64,000 bases of DNA, taken from JACVRM01 sp036824245. Lineage in GTDB: Bacteria > Actinomycetota > Thermoleophilia > Gaiellales > Gaiellaceae. Made by a program: the position numbers and the translations under genes. Below, piece after piece: positions 8,697 through 17,851 of this stretch. Location of the stretch: assembly GCA_036824245.1 (NCBI GenBank), contig DAITAO010000004.1, positions 1 to 64,000 on the forward strand, written 5' to 3'. The number at the start of each line of letters is the position of its first letter. The first letter of the stretch is position 1. The notes beneath the pieces were generated by a model. It searched no databases, had not been told where the DNA came from, and worked only from the letters and a program-made list of their open reading frames with translations.

Positions 8697-9158
8697 GTGA
8701 CCACGCTCGAGCTCGGGCGCGCTACGACGCGCAAGCCGCCCTTCAAGTACTCCGCCGTGACGCGCGTCGGCTTCTCGGACACAGACGCGCAGGGCATCGT
8801 CTACTACGGGCGCTACCTGCCGTACTTCGACCTGGCGCGCGTCGAGTACCACCGGCATCTGGGGCTCCTGCACGCGGAGTCCGAGCACGAGTTCGTGATG
8901 CGCGCCTGCGCGATCGAGTACCTCGCACCTGCGCGCTTCGACGATCTGATCGAGGTCTTCATCCGTCTCAGCCGGATCGGGCGTACGAGCGCCACGTACG
9001 AGTGCGCCGCGTACCGTATGGAAGACGACCTGCTGCTGGTAACCGCGAATCAGACCCTCGTGCTCGTCGACCTCGACAGGCGGCGCGCGGCGCCCATTCC
9101 GGATCACTACAAGGAAGCGATCAGGGCATTCGAGGGCGCGGATTGCGAGATCAAGTGA
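8697..9158 (+). CDS. Acyl-CoA thioesterase, 4HBT (YbgC-type) hotdog fold
   Basis: The 153-aa protein has the 4-hydroxybenzoyl-CoA thioesterase signature VGFSDTDAQGIVYYGRYLPYF, in which the Asp of DTDAQG is the catalytic residue, followed by the long hotdog helix (DLARVEYHRHLGLL). These enzymes cleave acyl-CoA thioesters in the cytosol; substrate length or ring type cannot be read. GTG start at VTTLELGR is chosen because it is preceded by TAGGAT at 7 nt and the longer frame would overlap clpS. The stop overlaps the start of the next gene (GTGA), so translational coupling is likely. Confidence 0.85.
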   Translation: MTTLELGRATTRKPPFKYSAVTRVGFSDTDAQGIVYYGRYLPYFDLARVEYHRHLGLLHAESEHEFVMRACAIEYLAPARFDDLIEVFIRLSRIGRTSATYECAAYRMEDDLLLVTANQTLVLVDLDRRRAAPIPDHYKEAIRAFEGADCEIK

Positions 9159-9658
9159 AAGCGTCGGCCGACGACTATCGCGGCGCGCTCGCGGCCGTGG
9201 ACCGCATCCTCAACCGCGGCAGCGACGCGGACGACGTCCTGCGCGCGGTCGTCGACGTGCTCCACGACGGGTTCGACCACTACTCGTGGGTGGGCATCTA
9301 CCTCGTGGAGGGCGACGATCTCGTGCTTGGTCCCTGGCGCGGGCCTCAGCCGACTGAACACGTGCGCATTCCGGTTGGGCAAGGCATCTGCGGGGCGGCG
9401 GCTGCGAGCGGCCAGACCGAGGTGGTGGACGACGTCAACTCGGATCCTCGCTACCTCGCCTGCTTCGCATCGACGCGCTCGGAGATCGTCGTGCCGATCG
9501 CGTATCGGGGTCGCGTGGTCGGCGAGATCGACATCGACTCCGATCTTGCGGGCGCGTTCGGCCAGGCCGACCGCGCCTTTCTGGAGCGCGTAGCCGTGCT
9601 CGTGTCGGCGCACTGCTTGGTCGGCTGGGACACCCGCGGCGAGAGCTGGGCTCCCTAA
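9155..9658 (+). CDS. msrC: Free methionine-(R)-sulfoxide reductase, GAF domain
   Basis: The 167-aa single-GAF protein matches free-Met-(R)-sulfoxide reductase: WVGIYLVEGDDLVLGPW, VGQGICGAAAASG, DVNSDPRYLACFASTRSEIVVPI. The two cysteines in GICG and LACF correspond to the resolving and catalytic cysteines of the family (the Cys84/Cys118 pair in E. coli numbering). It reduces free methionine-R-sulfoxide with thioredoxin, as part of oxidative damage repair. The GTG start overlaps the stop of the thioesterase gene. A GAF sensor without enzyme activity is the alternative, but the cysteine pair argues against it. Confidence 0.82.
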   Translation: MKASADDYRGALAAVDRILNRGSDADDVLRAVVDVLHDGFDHYSWVGIYLVEGDDLVLGPWRGPQPTEHVRIPVGQGICGAAAASGQTEVVDDVNSDPRYLACFASTRSEIVVPIAYRGRVVGEIDIDSDLAGAFGQADRAFLERVAVLVSAHCLVGWDTRGESWAP

Positions 9659-9659
9659 C

Positions 9660-9688
9660 GACGAGAGGCGCCACAGGCGCCCCTCGTC
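9660..9688 (+). terminator. Stem-loop after msrC
   Basis: A 13-bp stem with one mismatch (GACGAGAGGCGCC / GGCGCCCCTCGTC) and a 3-nt loop begins 2 nt after the msrC stop. There is no T-run, so it would be an L-shaped, actinobacterial-type terminator. Confidence 0.55.
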
Positions 9689-10078
9689 TCCGGAAGTAAC
9701 TAGTCAGAAGGCGTGCGCGCCGCGGGCCCACCCGTCGTCCCCGGGACGGGTGGGCGCCGCAGCCTTGCCCCTCCCCCAATCTCCTTGTAGGTGGGAATCG
9801 GTTGGCGCGCCATCCCTCGTTCGAGGCAGCCTCCCGTTTGGGGGATGCATCCCCTGAACGGGGGATCCGCCCCATGACCAAGCGCTTCCTGTGTCCGAAA
9901 ATCCCCCGGACGCGGTACCCCAGCACCACCCGCGGCAGGTGTGCCGACCGAGTGACGAAGCGCACACACCTGTCCTGGCGGGACACCTCCAGGGACTGTC
10001 CCTGGAGGTGTGACGAAAGTGTGTCGGTCCGTCCACAGGAGACTGGCGCGACGCCGCTTTGAGCTGGTCGGCCGGCGG
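9689..10078. repeat. Palindrome-rich intergenic region, no gene
   Basis: No convincing gene lies between msrC and relA, which are convergent. The stretch holds several perfect or near-perfect inverted repeats: arms CCCACCCGTC/GACGGGTGGG at 9727-9754; a 30-nt palindrome centred on GGGGATGCATCCCC at 9833-9862; and a 29-nt palindrome with 14-nt arms around a single T at 9983-10011, whose centre is GGGACTGTCCC. The latter core recurs elsewhere in the window. Open frames here are low-complexity shadows of these repeats. Confidence 0.6.
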
Positions 10079-12286
10079 TTAGGTGGGTGTGACGCGGTAC
10101 GAGTCGAAGACCGCGTCGAGGTTCCGCAGGGCGCCGAGCAGGCTGCGCAGCGCCCGCACGTCCCCGATCTCCGCCGTGTACCAGTTCTTGGCCAGCTGGT
10201 CCTCGACGTGGCCGCCGTACTCGACGATGTTGGCGCCGTACTCGGCGAACGTGCGCGCGACATCCTCGAGCAGCCGCGGGCGATCCCAGGCGTCGACGGC
10301 GATCTGGACACGGAAGCTCTGCGTCGCGCCGCCGTCCCAGTCGACCGGCGTGAAGCGCTCCGGGTTACGCCGCAGCGCCTTGACGTTCGGGCAATCGTCG
10401 CGGTGGATCGTGATGCCCTTGCCCAGAGAGATGTAGCCGACGATCTCGTCGCCCGGAACCGGTGTGCAGCACTTGGCGAGGCGCACGAGCACGTCGTGCC
10501 CGCCGTCGACCGTGATGCCCAGGTTGCTCGAGTCCACGGCCCTGCGCGCCTTGGGCGCCTTGAGCGGGACGACCTCTTCCTCGACCGCCTCGGTCGTCTT
10601 CAGGCGCTGCAGCACCTTGTTGACGATCTGGCCCGACTGGAGCTTCCCCGAGCCGAGTGCCAGGTAGAAGTCCTCCGCCTTCTTGAATCCCGTCTCACGG
10701 ATCACCTGGGCGAGCACGGCCGAGCCCGCCAGCTTGCGGTACGGCAGATTCTGCTTCTTGAGCGCCTGCTCGAGCGTCTCGCGCCCCTTCGCCTCCGTGT
10801 CCTCACGCGTCTCGCGCGAGAACCACTGGCGGATCTTGTTGCGGGCGCGCGAGGAGGCGGCAAGCGACAGCCAGTCGCGCGACGGCCCGCGGCCCGACTT
10901 CGAGGTCAGCACCTCGACCATGTCGCCCGAGCGCAGCTGGTTGTGCAGCGGCACGATGCGGCCGTTGACCTTGGCTCCGACGGTGCGATGTCCGACGTCC
11001 GTGTGGATTGCGTAAGCGAAGTCGATCGGCGTGGCGCCCGCCGGCAGGCGCTTCACCTCCCACTTGGGCGTGAACACGAAGACCTCGTCCTCGAAGAGGT
11101 CCTTGGAGACCGCCTTCATGAACTCTCGCGGGTCGGCGTCCGCCTGCTCCCAGTCGATCAGCTGCCGTACCCAGCTCATCCATTCCTCTGCGAGCTGCTG
11201 CCGGCTCTCCCCGCGTTTGTAGAGCCAGTGCGCGGCGATCCCGTACTCCGCAGTGCGGTGCATCTCGCGCGTACGGGTCTGGATCTCGAGGGGGCGCCCG
11301 TGCGGCCCGATGATGGTTGTGTGCAGGGCGCGGTAGCCGTTCAGCTTCGGCATCGCGATGTAGTCCTTGAAGCGGCCCGGCATCGGCTTCCAGAGTGAGT
11401 GGATGAGCCCTAGCGCGCCGTAGCAGTCACGCGTTCCCTCTTCCTCGGAGCGCTCCACGATGACACGCATCGCGGTCAGGTCGTAGATCTCGTTGAACTC
11501 CTTGCCGCGCTTGGCCATCTTCTCGTAGATGGAGTAGAAGTGCTTGGCGCGCCCGGAGATTTCGGCTGGGATATCGACCTTGTCGAGCTCCGCGCGCAGG
11601 ACGAGCGACGCCTCGCGCACGTGCTCCTCGCGGTCGACGCGGCGCTCGTAGACCATCGCCTTGATCTCGTCGAACTTTCGCGGGTGCAGCGTCTGGAAGG
11701 CGAGATCCTCCATCTCCCATTTGATCGTGTGGATGCCCAGGCGGTGCGCGAGCGGTGCGTACACCTCGAGCGCTTCCCGTGACTTCTGGAGCTGCTTCTG
11801 CTTGCCGAGGTACTCGATCGTGCGCAGGTTGTGCAGCCGGTCGGTGAGCTTGATGAGGATGACGCGCGGGTCCTGCGCCATCGCCAGGATCAGCTTCCGG
11901 TAGTTCTCCGCTTCGGCCTGTTCGCGGGTCTGGAACTGGACTCGCGTCAGCTTCGTGACACCCTCGACGAGCTGCGCGATCTCCTCGCCGAACTCGCTGC
12001 GCACCTCCTCGATCGAGACGTCCGTGTCTTCGACGACGTCGTGCAGCAGCGCGGCCGCGATCGTCTCCTCGTCGAGGCGCAGCTCGGCGCAGATCCGAGC
12101 GACGCCGAACGGGTGATGGATGAAGTCCTCGCCGGAGCGCCGCTGCTGGCCCTCGTGGTGCTCGGCCGCGAAGGCGAACGCCCTCGCGACGAGCTCCGTG
12201 TCGGCGCCCGCCTTGTAGGCGGTGACGTCGGCCAGCAGCTCGTCGAGAAGGTCCTCGTGACGCCCGGCTGTCTCGACGACGGCCAT
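10079..12286 (-). CDS. relA: Bifunctional (p)ppGpp synthetase/hydrolase RelA/SpoT (Rel)
   Basis: The 735-aa enzyme makes and degrades the stringent-response alarmone (p)ppGpp. In order: HD hydrolase domain (HHPFGVA, LLHDVVEDT, KLTDRLHN), synthetase domain (YIAMPKLNGYRALHTT, EIQTRTREMHRTAEYGIAAHW), TGS domain (VFVFTPKWEVKRLPAGATPIDFAY), the CCTPVPGDEIVGY zinc-finger/helical region and a C-terminal ACT domain. Key HD residues are present, so both activities are expected. The start MAVVETAG is chosen because TACACT lies exactly 6 nt upstream and the longer frame is Arg-rich and unlike the family. Confidence 0.95.
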   Translation of the reverse strand: MAVVETAGRHEDLLDELLADVTAYKAGADTELVARAFAFAAEHHEGQQRRSGEDFIHHPFGVARICAELRLDEETIAAALLHDVVEDTDVSIEEVRSEFGEEIAQLVEGVTKLTRVQFQTREQAEAENYRKLILAMAQDPRVILIKLTDRLHNLRTIEYLGKQKQLQKSREALEVYAPLAHRLGIHTIKWEMEDLAFQTLHPRKFDEIKAMVYERRVDREEHVREASLVLRAELDKVDIPAEISGRAKHFYSIYEKMAKRGKEFNEIYDLTAMRVIVERSEEEGTRDCYGALGLIHSLWKPMPGRFKDYIAMPKLNGYRALHTTIIGPHGRPLEIQTRTREMHRTAEYGIAAHWLYKRGESRQQLAEEWMSWVRQLIDWEQADADPREFMKAVSKDLFEDEVFVFTPKWEVKRLPAGATPIDFAYAIHTDVGHRTVGAKVNGRIVPLHNQLRSGDMVEVLTSKSGRGPSRDWLSLAASSRARNKIRQWFSRETREDTEAKGRETLEQALKKQNLPYRKLAGSAVLAQVIRETGFKKAEDFYLALGSGKLQSGQIVNKVLQRLKTTEAVEEEVVPLKAPKARRAVDSSNLGITVDGGHDVLVRLAKCCTPVPGDEIVGYISLGKGITIHRDDCPNVKALRRNPERFTPVDWDGGATQSFRVQIAVDAWDRPRLLEDVARTFAEYGANIVEYGGHVEDQLAKNWYTAEIGDVRALRSLLGALRNLDAVFDSYRVTPT

Positions 12287-12292
12287 GGCTTC

Positions 12293-12298
12293 AGTGTA
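12293..12298 (-). promoter_or_regulatory. -10 hexamer, relA
   Basis: TACACT on the minus strand, 6 nt before the relA ATG, implying leaderless relA mRNA. Confidence 0.55.
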
Positions 12299-12457
12299 CT
12301 CCCGCGTCTGCCTCGTCCCTCCGCATTTTCTCCTATCCGAAAGGAGAGGCGGCGGAGGGCGCGAAACCGTCCGGGTGCTCCGACGACGCCGACGGAAAGC
12401 GCTGCAGCTCGCGCGTGTGCTCGTGCATCTGGAGCGGGCCGCACAGGCGCGCCCGGC

Positions 12458-12478
12458 CGGTAGGCGCACTGCCTACCG
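12458..12478 (-). terminator. Stem-loop after recJ
   Basis: Perfect 8-bp stem CGGTAGGC/GCCTACCG with a 5-nt loop, 18 bp beyond the recJ stop. It has no T-run; it is a probable terminator or processing hairpin. Confidence 0.45.
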
Positions 12479-12496
12479 CACACTCGGCCGAGCGGC

Positions 12497-14371
12497 CTAG
12501 GCGGCTCGGGCGAGCGGCTCCGCCGCGTCGAGCAGCCGGCGGAACGCGCCCGACTCCAACACGCTGCGCCAGGGCGCGTCCGGATGCGCGTCGAGCTCCA
12601 GCTCCCCGAAAATCTCGCGCGCTTCCTCGCTCCAGGCGCCCGCGCCGGCCTGCCATTCGGAGGCAAGTCGCCTGTAGAGCTCCGCGTAGCGGTCGTGCGT
12701 CTCCCACACTTCGCGTACGACCAGCTGCGGCGCCACGGTGCCGTTCCAGTGGTTCTCCTCGAATCGGAACACGACATCGAAGCGCGCCGGGCGGCGCAGG
12801 GAATCGAGGCGCGACCCGAGGCCGAAACCGATCGCCGAGCCGGCAGCGACGCCGTCGTGGCGCACACGGAAGCGCAGGTGGCGGCCGTCCCCGACGGTGG
12901 CCGCGTCGGCGAGCTCACAGGCCGGCGTCAGCATGGTCACGGACGGGTTGCCCAGGCCGAAGGGACGCAGCTCCCTGAGCTCCGCGCAAAGGCTGGGCGT
13001 CAACTCGCGGCCACGCACGACCGCGTCGACGACCGTGCGAGGCTCGAGGTCGGCGGGTGTCAGGGCCGCGTCGGCGTGCGCCGCGAACACGTCGGCAAAG
13101 GCAGCCAAAGCATCCGGCCGCAACGAAAGGCCCGCCGCAGCCCGGTGGCCGCCCCAGCGCTCTAAATGGCTTGCGCAGGCCGCCAGTGCGCCGTGCAGGT
13201 CGAAGGCGGGGATGGAGCGCCCCGAGCCCTTCCAGAACGGCTCGGCGCCCGCCACGAGCACGACCGGGCGGTGGTACCGCTCGACGAGTCGCGAGGCGAC
13301 GATGCCGATCACGCCCTCATGCCAGTCTTCGCCCGCCACCACGTAGCCCCGGCGGCTGCGGGCCGCTTCGGGCCATTCCTCGACCGTGGACACCGCCTGG
13401 CGGAGGATGCGGTCCTCGATCTGCTGTCGCTCGCGGTTCAGCTCCTCGAGCCGCTCGGCGTGTGTGCGCGCCGTTTCGTCGTCCTCGGCGAGCAGCAGCT
13501 CGAGGGCGGCCTCCGGTCGGCAGAGGCGGCCGGCGGCGTTGATGCGCGGCGCGAGCCGGAATCCGACGCTGCCCTCGTCGAGCGTGGCGCGATCGACCCG
13601 CGCGACGCGCATGAGCGCGCGCAGCCCCGGCTTGCTTGTACGTGCCAGCGCCCGGAGCCCCTCGCGGGCGAGGGCGCGGTTCTCGTCCACGAGCGGCACG
13701 ACGTCCGCGATGGTCGCGAGCGAAACGAGGTCGAGGTGCTCCTCGAGCACGGCATGGTCGCGTCCGAGTAGGGCTTCGCCCAGCTTGAACACGACTCCCG
13801 TGCCGCACAGCTCGGGGAACGGGTAGTCGGACGGGCGCGTCGCGACGACCGGGCAGTCGGGCAATTGCCCGCCGGGTCGATGGTGGTCGGTGACGATCAC
13901 ATCGAGCCCGCGCGCGCGGGCGCCGGCCACTTCCTCGACGGCCGTGATGCCACAATCGACCGTGAGCACGAGTCCGAAGCCCTCGTCGGCAAGCCGGCCG
14001 AGCGTGTCCGCCGAGACCCCGTACCCTTCCTCGAAGCGGCTCGGCAGGTGCCAGGCGACGTCGGCGCCCAGCTCGCGCAGGAGCAGGACGGCGAGCGTAG
14101 TCGCGCAAATGCCGTCCACGTCGTAGTCGCCGTGCACGCAGATGCGCTTTCCTGCGGCGATCGTGGCCCGTATCACGGCGCAGGCTGCCTCCATGTCACC
14201 CAGCAGGAAGGGATCGTGCGCGGGGCGTTCGCCGGCCAGGAAGGCGCGAGCGGCCGCAGGGTCCGCGTAGCCGCGTCGTACGAGCACGCGGGCAGTTGTC
14301 TCGGCGACCCCGAGCTCCTCGGCAAGTAGGGCCGCGTCGGCCGGCCGGCAGGGGCGAATCGTCCAGGTCAC
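12497..14371 (-). CDS. recJ: Single-stranded-DNA-specific exonuclease RecJ
   Basis: RecJ is the 5'-3' ssDNA exonuclease of recombination and mismatch/base-excision repair. The 624-aa product shows the DHH-family motifs: ICVHGDYDVDGICAT (motif I), LTVDCGIT (II), VIVTDHHRPGG (III, the DHH signature), and the DHHA1 motif GGHRAAAG, followed by the C-terminal OB domain. The GTG at VTWTIRPCRPAD is taken as start; the frame is open for 21 more codons but those are Pro/Arg-rich. The gene precedes relA on the same strand with a 210-bp gap containing a stem-loop, so the two are probably separate units. Confidence 0.93.
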   Translation of the reverse strand: MTWTIRPCRPADAALLAEELGVAETTARVLVRRGYADPAAARAFLAGERPAHDPFLLGDMEAACAVIRATIAAGKRICVHGDYDVDGICATTLAVLLLRELGADVAWHLPSRFEEGYGVSADTLGRLADEGFGLVLTVDCGITAVEEVAGARARGLDVIVTDHHRPGGQLPDCPVVATRPSDYPFPELCGTGVVFKLGEALLGRDHAVLEEHLDLVSLATIADVVPLVDENRALAREGLRALARTSKPGLRALMRVARVDRATLDEGSVGFRLAPRINAAGRLCRPEAALELLLAEDDETARTHAERLEELNRERQQIEDRILRQAVSTVEEWPEAARSRRGYVVAGEDWHEGVIGIVASRLVERYHRPVVLVAGAEPFWKGSGRSIPAFDLHGALAACASHLERWGGHRAAAGLSLRPDALAAFADVFAAHADAALTPADLEPRTVVDAVVRGRELTPSLCAELRELRPFGLGNPSVTMLTPACELADAATVGDGRHLRFRVRHDGVAAGSAIGFGLGSRLDSLRRPARFDVVFRFEENHWNGTVAPQLVVREVWETHDRYAELYRRLASEWQAGAGAWSEEAREIFGELELDAHPDAPWRSVLESGAFRRLLDAAEPLARAA

Positions 14372-14607
14372 GGGACGTCTCACCGTACGGAGGCCTCCGG
14401 ATGGCGCCGGCTGCGGCCGGGCCGCCCCGGACACGGCCAGAACAGCCGCCTGCGGCCCGCCGTTCGGGAGGCCACCGCTCCTCCTCCCCGCTGTCGAGCC
14501 TAGCCGCGACGGACGCGCGAGACCGTGCCGTATGTGTGCCGGTTCTGTGCCGGTGAGGCTGACGCGCCGTGCTCAAAAGGCGCGGACCTCCGAGTTATCC
14601 TCCAGGA

Positions 14608-15066
14608 GTGGCGGAGGCGAACTACAGCTCGGGCGACGACTACCTGGTCGAGTTCCTTGGCTACCAGTTCGCTTTCAAGGAATCGGACTTCGAGGAGCGC
14701 GTGGTCGCGGCCGCGGTGCGGCTGGGCCTGCTGAGCGCCAACGAGCTGGACGAAGACGAAACCGCCGATCTCGTCGAGCTCGCGGCCGACGGGCGGATCG
14801 AGGACCCCCGCAGCCGGCTCGGCCGCTACCTGCTCCGCAATTGGGAACGCGTCGGCTTGATCGGCGACGAGTCACTCGTCTACTGGCTGCGCAAGCTCGT
14901 CTTCCGGGGAGCCTGGCTCGACCACCGCGTGAAGGAGGGGCTGCTCGAGGTGACGTGGGACGAGCACTCGGCGGACTTCGGCTACCGCGACCCCAACGGC
15001 GACCGTGCACTGCTCGAGCTTGCGCCCGTGCCCTCCTGGCACGACGTCCAGTACCGCAGTCCCTGA
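14608..15066 (+). CDS. Hypothetical protein, 152 aa
   Basis: I do not recognise a named family. The protein is acidic and soluble, with a helical N-terminal half (ESDFEERVVAAAVRLGLLSANEL) and a C-terminal half that looks beta-rich (LLEVTWDEHSADFGYRDPNGDRALLELAPVP). The GTG at VAEANYSSG is preferred over the ATG 13 codons upstream: a TTATCCT element and an AGGA element sit immediately ahead of it. It is divergent from recJ. No signal peptide or membrane segment is visible. Clean codon usage over its full length supports a real gene. Confidence 0.65.
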   Translation: MAEANYSSGDDYLVEFLGYQFAFKESDFEERVVAAAVRLGLLSANELDEDETADLVELAADGRIEDPRSRLGRYLLRNWERVGLIGDESLVYWLRKLVFRGAWLDHRVKEGLLEVTWDEHSADFGYRDPNGDRALLELAPVPSWHDVQYRSP

Positions 15067-15088
15067 ACGGAGAAGCTGATGCCCGAGC

Positions 15089-15643
15089 ATGACGAGCGAG
15101 CGATCAGCTGTGCGCCGGCGAGGTGAGACCATCAAGGGGTCGCAAGGCGGGCCCCTGACGTTCAAGGTGCGCGGGAGAGCAGACCAACGGGGCGCTAGCC
15201 GCATTCGAGAGCACTGCGGCGCCCGGCCAGAGCCCACCGCTTCACGTGCACGCCAACGAGGATGAGGTCTGGTTTGCCCTGGAGGGAACGCTGCGCTTCA
15301 CGGTCGGCGGTGAGGTTCAGAACACCTCGGCCGGCTCGTTCCTATTCATCCCTCGGGGCGTACCGCATACCTGGCAAAACGTAGGTGATGCGCCCGCACG
15401 CATCCTGGCGATCTCTACGCCGGCGGGAATCGAGAAGTTCTCGAGCGCTTCGCGGAGCTTCCGGGCGATGCGCCGGTGCCGGAGGCGTTCCGCACCATTG
15501 GGAGCGAGGCCGGCATGGAGGTCGTCGGTCCGACGCTCGCCGAGTCGGGCCCGCTCTGGCCCCGAGGCGCGGCCGGCTTAGCAGCAGGTCTTGCGCACAC
15601 CTCTTATCGGGGACTGTCCCGCGGGACCGGTCGGCCTGCCTAG
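15089..15643 (+). pseudogene. Cupin-domain protein with two single-base frameshifts
   Basis: Joining three frames rebuilds one cupin protein of about 180 aa: MTSERSAVRRRGETIKGSQG (frame A), then LAAFESTAAPGQSPPLHVHANEDEVWF...GEVQNTSAGSFLFIPRGVPHTWQN (frame B), then ERFAELPGDAPVPEAFR (frame A again). The cupin motif 1 (PPLHVHANEDEVWFALEG) and motif 2 (IPRGVPHTW) with metal-binding histidines are intact. One extra base lies near 15174-15176 and one base is lost near 15441 (a TTCTTC-type repeat). The two indels compensate, which fits base-calling errors as well as decay. Function of the cupin is unknown. It converges on ruvB. Confidence 0.7.
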
Positions 15644-16659
15644 AAGAGCTTGGCGCCGGCTTCTTCGGCCGCGATCGTCCCCATGTGGGCGCGGCCCAAC
15701 TCCGTGACGATCCGGCCGCGGGGCGTCCGCTGCAGGAAGCCGAGCTGGAGCAAATACGGCTCGTAGACGTCCTCGATCGTGTCCGGCTCCTCGCCGAGCG
15801 CCACTGCCAGCGTCGATAGCCCGACCGGCCCACCGCCGAACTTCTCGACGATCGCCGCCAGCAACTCGCGGTCGGTGCGCTCGAGGCCCTGTTCGTCGAC
15901 CTCGTGCAGCTCGAGCGCCTCGGCCGCCACGGCGTCGGTGATGGCGCCCTCGTGCCGCACATCCGCGACGTCGCGCACGCGGCGCAGGATCCTGTTCGCG
16001 ATGCGTGGCGTGCCCCGCGAGCGGCGTGCGATCTCGTCGGCCGCGTCGTCGGCGATCTCCACGCCCAGGATGCGGGCCGAGCGGCGCACGATCAGCCCCA
16101 GCTCGGCCTGCTCGTAGTAGCCGAGCCGGAAGGTCATGCCGAAGCGGTCGCGCAACGGCGTCGTGAGCAGGCCGGTACGCGTCGTCGCACCCACGAGCGT
16201 GAAGGGCGGCACATCCAGGGTGAGGGTGCGCGCGGCCGGCCCCTGGCCGACGATGATGTCGAGCCGGAAGTCCTCCAGCGCCGGGTAGAGGACCTCCTCG
16301 ACTGCGCGGTTGAGCCGGTGGATCTCGTCGACGAAGAGGACGTCGCGCGCCTCGAGTGCCGTCAGGATCGCCGCCATATCGCCCTTGCGCTCGAGCGCCG
16401 GCCCCGCGATCGTGCGGATGCCAACACCGAGCTCCTCGCGGACGATGAACGCGAGGCTCGTCTTCCCGAGGCCGGGCGGCCCGACCAGCAGGACGTGGTC
16501 GAGCGCCTCGCCGCGCGCGCGCGCCGCGTCGAGCGCGACGCGCAGCTGCTCCTTGACACGCTCCTGACCGACGAACTCATCCAGGCTGCGCGGCCGCAGC
16601 GAGCGCTCGATCTCGTCGTCGTCCGGCTTCAGCGCCGGCTCCAGGAACTGCTCGGACAC
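15640..16659 (-). CDS. ruvB: Holliday junction branch migration helicase RuvB
   Basis: RuvB is the hexameric AAA+ motor that drives branch migration of Holliday junctions bound by RuvA. The 339-aa protein carries RPRSLDEFVGQ, Walker A LLVGPPGLGKTSLA, Walker B DVLFVDEIHRLNR, sensor 1 LVGATTRTGLLT with the arginine finger region RDRFGMTFRL, and the winged-helix end QLGFLQRTPRGR. It starts GTG 7 bp after ruvA stops and is the third gene of ruvC-ruvA-ruvB, the classical order. Confidence 0.96.
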   Translation of the reverse strand: MSEQFLEPALKPDDDEIERSLRPRSLDEFVGQERVKEQLRVALDAARARGEALDHVLLVGPPGLGKTSLAFIVREELGVGIRTIAGPALERKGDMAAILTALEARDVLFVDEIHRLNRAVEEVLYPALEDFRLDIIVGQGPAARTLTLDVPPFTLVGATTRTGLLTTPLRDRFGMTFRLGYYEQAELGLIVRRSARILGVEIADDAADEIARRSRGTPRIANRILRRVRDVADVRHEGAITDAVAAEALELHEVDEQGLERTDRELLAAIVEKFGGGPVGLSTLAVALGEEPDTIEDVYEPYLLQLGFLQRTPRGRIVTELGRAHMGTIAAEEAGAKLF

Positions 16660-16666
16660 TAGTGCC

Positions 16667-17233
16667 CTAGGCCGCCTTCAGCGCTTGCCGGACGCGCTCT
16701 TCCGCCGGCAGCTCCGGATCGACCTCGGCCAGGGCACGCTCGGCCTCGAGCACCGTGTACCCGAGCTCCACGAGGGCATCGCGTGCGATTCGCTCGTGTC
16801 CCGGCCCCTCTCTGGCCGCCGGCAAGTCAGTGGCCGTAGCCAGCTTCTCCTTGAGCTCCAGGACGACTCGCTCTGCGGTCTTCTTGCCGATGCCCGGGAT
16901 GGCCTGGAACCGCGCGATGTCCTCGAGCACGATCGCACGCCGCAGTTCCGCGGGCGAAGACCCCGACACGATCGCGAGCGCCACCTTCGGCCCGACACCC
17001 GAGACGGCCAGCAGCTGTGTGAAGAGCTCACGCTCCTCCGCGTCGGCGAACCCGTACAGCTGGAGCACGTCCTCGCGGACGTGCAGGTGGGTCTCGAGCG
17101 TCACCTCGTCGCCGTCTCGCGCCAGGCGCCGCGCCGTGCGCGTCGCGTGCAGCAGGTAGCCCACCCCGCCCACTTCCAGCACCACTCCATCGGCCGTCTC
17201 GCCGGCGAAGCGTCCGCGGAGCCGCGCGATCAC
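16667..17233 (-). CDS. ruvA: Holliday junction branch migration protein RuvA
   Basis: RuvA tetramers bind the Holliday junction and load RuvB. The 188-aa product begins MIARLRGRFAGE and has the OB-fold N-domain (VVLEVGGVGYLLHAT, HLHVREDVLQLYGF), two helix-hairpin-helix motifs (LLAVSGVGPKVALAI and IPGIGKKTAERVVLEL) and the small C-terminal domain III that contacts RuvB. Length is normal. It overlaps the end of ruvC by 4 bp (ATGA type), so translation is coupled. Confidence 0.96.
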   Translation of the reverse strand: MIARLRGRFAGETADGVVLEVGGVGYLLHATRTARRLARDGDEVTLETHLHVREDVLQLYGFADAEERELFTQLLAVSGVGPKVALAIVSGSSPAELRRAIVLEDIARFQAIPGIGKKTAERVVLELKEKLATATDLPAAREGPGHERIARDALVELGYTVLEAERALAEVDPELPAEERVRQALKAA

Positions 17234-17721
17234 CGCGCCACCGCCTCGAGCAGCGGCGACGCGAGCGCATGGCAGATCGCCACGGCGAGCGCGTCGGCCG
17301 CGTGGCTGGGCGTCGGCTTGCGATCGAGGCTCAGGATCACCTGCACCATACGCTGGACCTGCCCTTTCTCAGCCCGTCCGTAGCCGCACACGGCCGCTTT
17401 GACGCGCGCCGGCGCGTACTCGGCGCAGGAGACACCGTGGGCGGCCGACGCGACCAGCACGGCGCCTCGCGCCTGCCCGACGGAGAGCGCGGTACGGGCG
17501 TCGGCGCCGACGAAGCACTCCTCGAGCGCGACGGCCTCCGGCCCATGTTGGGCGAGGAGGGCCGCGACGCCGTCGAAGATCGTCTTGAGGCGGATCGCGG
17601 GGGGGTCGCCGGCGCGCGTCGTCCACGTGCCGAGATCGATGGCTCGCAGGCGGTTTCCGTCTTGCTGGACGAGTCCGTAGCCGCACGCAGCCGTTCCGGG
17701 GTCGATGCCGAGAACCTTCAC
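17230..17721 (-). CDS. ruvC: Crossover junction endodeoxyribonuclease RuvC
   Basis: RuvC resolves Holliday junctions by symmetric nicking. The 163-aa protein has the RNase H-like fold motifs: GIDPGTAACGYGLV with the first catalytic Asp, VALEECFVG with the catalytic Glu, and PSHAADALAVAICH with the final acidic residues. The start is GTG. It is the first gene of the ruvCAB operon; a divergent secreted-protein gene begins 130 bp away. Confidence 0.96.
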   Translation of the reverse strand: MKVLGIDPGTAACGYGLVQQDGNRLRAIDLGTWTTRAGDPPAIRLKTIFDGVAALLAQHGPEAVALEECFVGADARTALSVGQARGAVLVASAAHGVSCAEYAPARVKAAVCGYGRAEKGQVQRMVQVILSLDRKPTPSHAADALAVAICHALASPLLEAVAR

Positions 17722-17851
17722 GGGCAGAGGTTATGAGCGGCGGCGGACGTTCCTGCTCGCGGTTTGCGGCGCCACCACCAGCGTGTCGGCCTGCGCGTAC
17801 CCGTCGCTGCCGGCAACTAGCGCCCGCGGCCGGCTCGGCTACCGTTTTTGC

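Noticed and set aside
10010..11398. 462-codon open frame antisense to relA
   Set aside because: Shadow of relA in a GC-rich genome.
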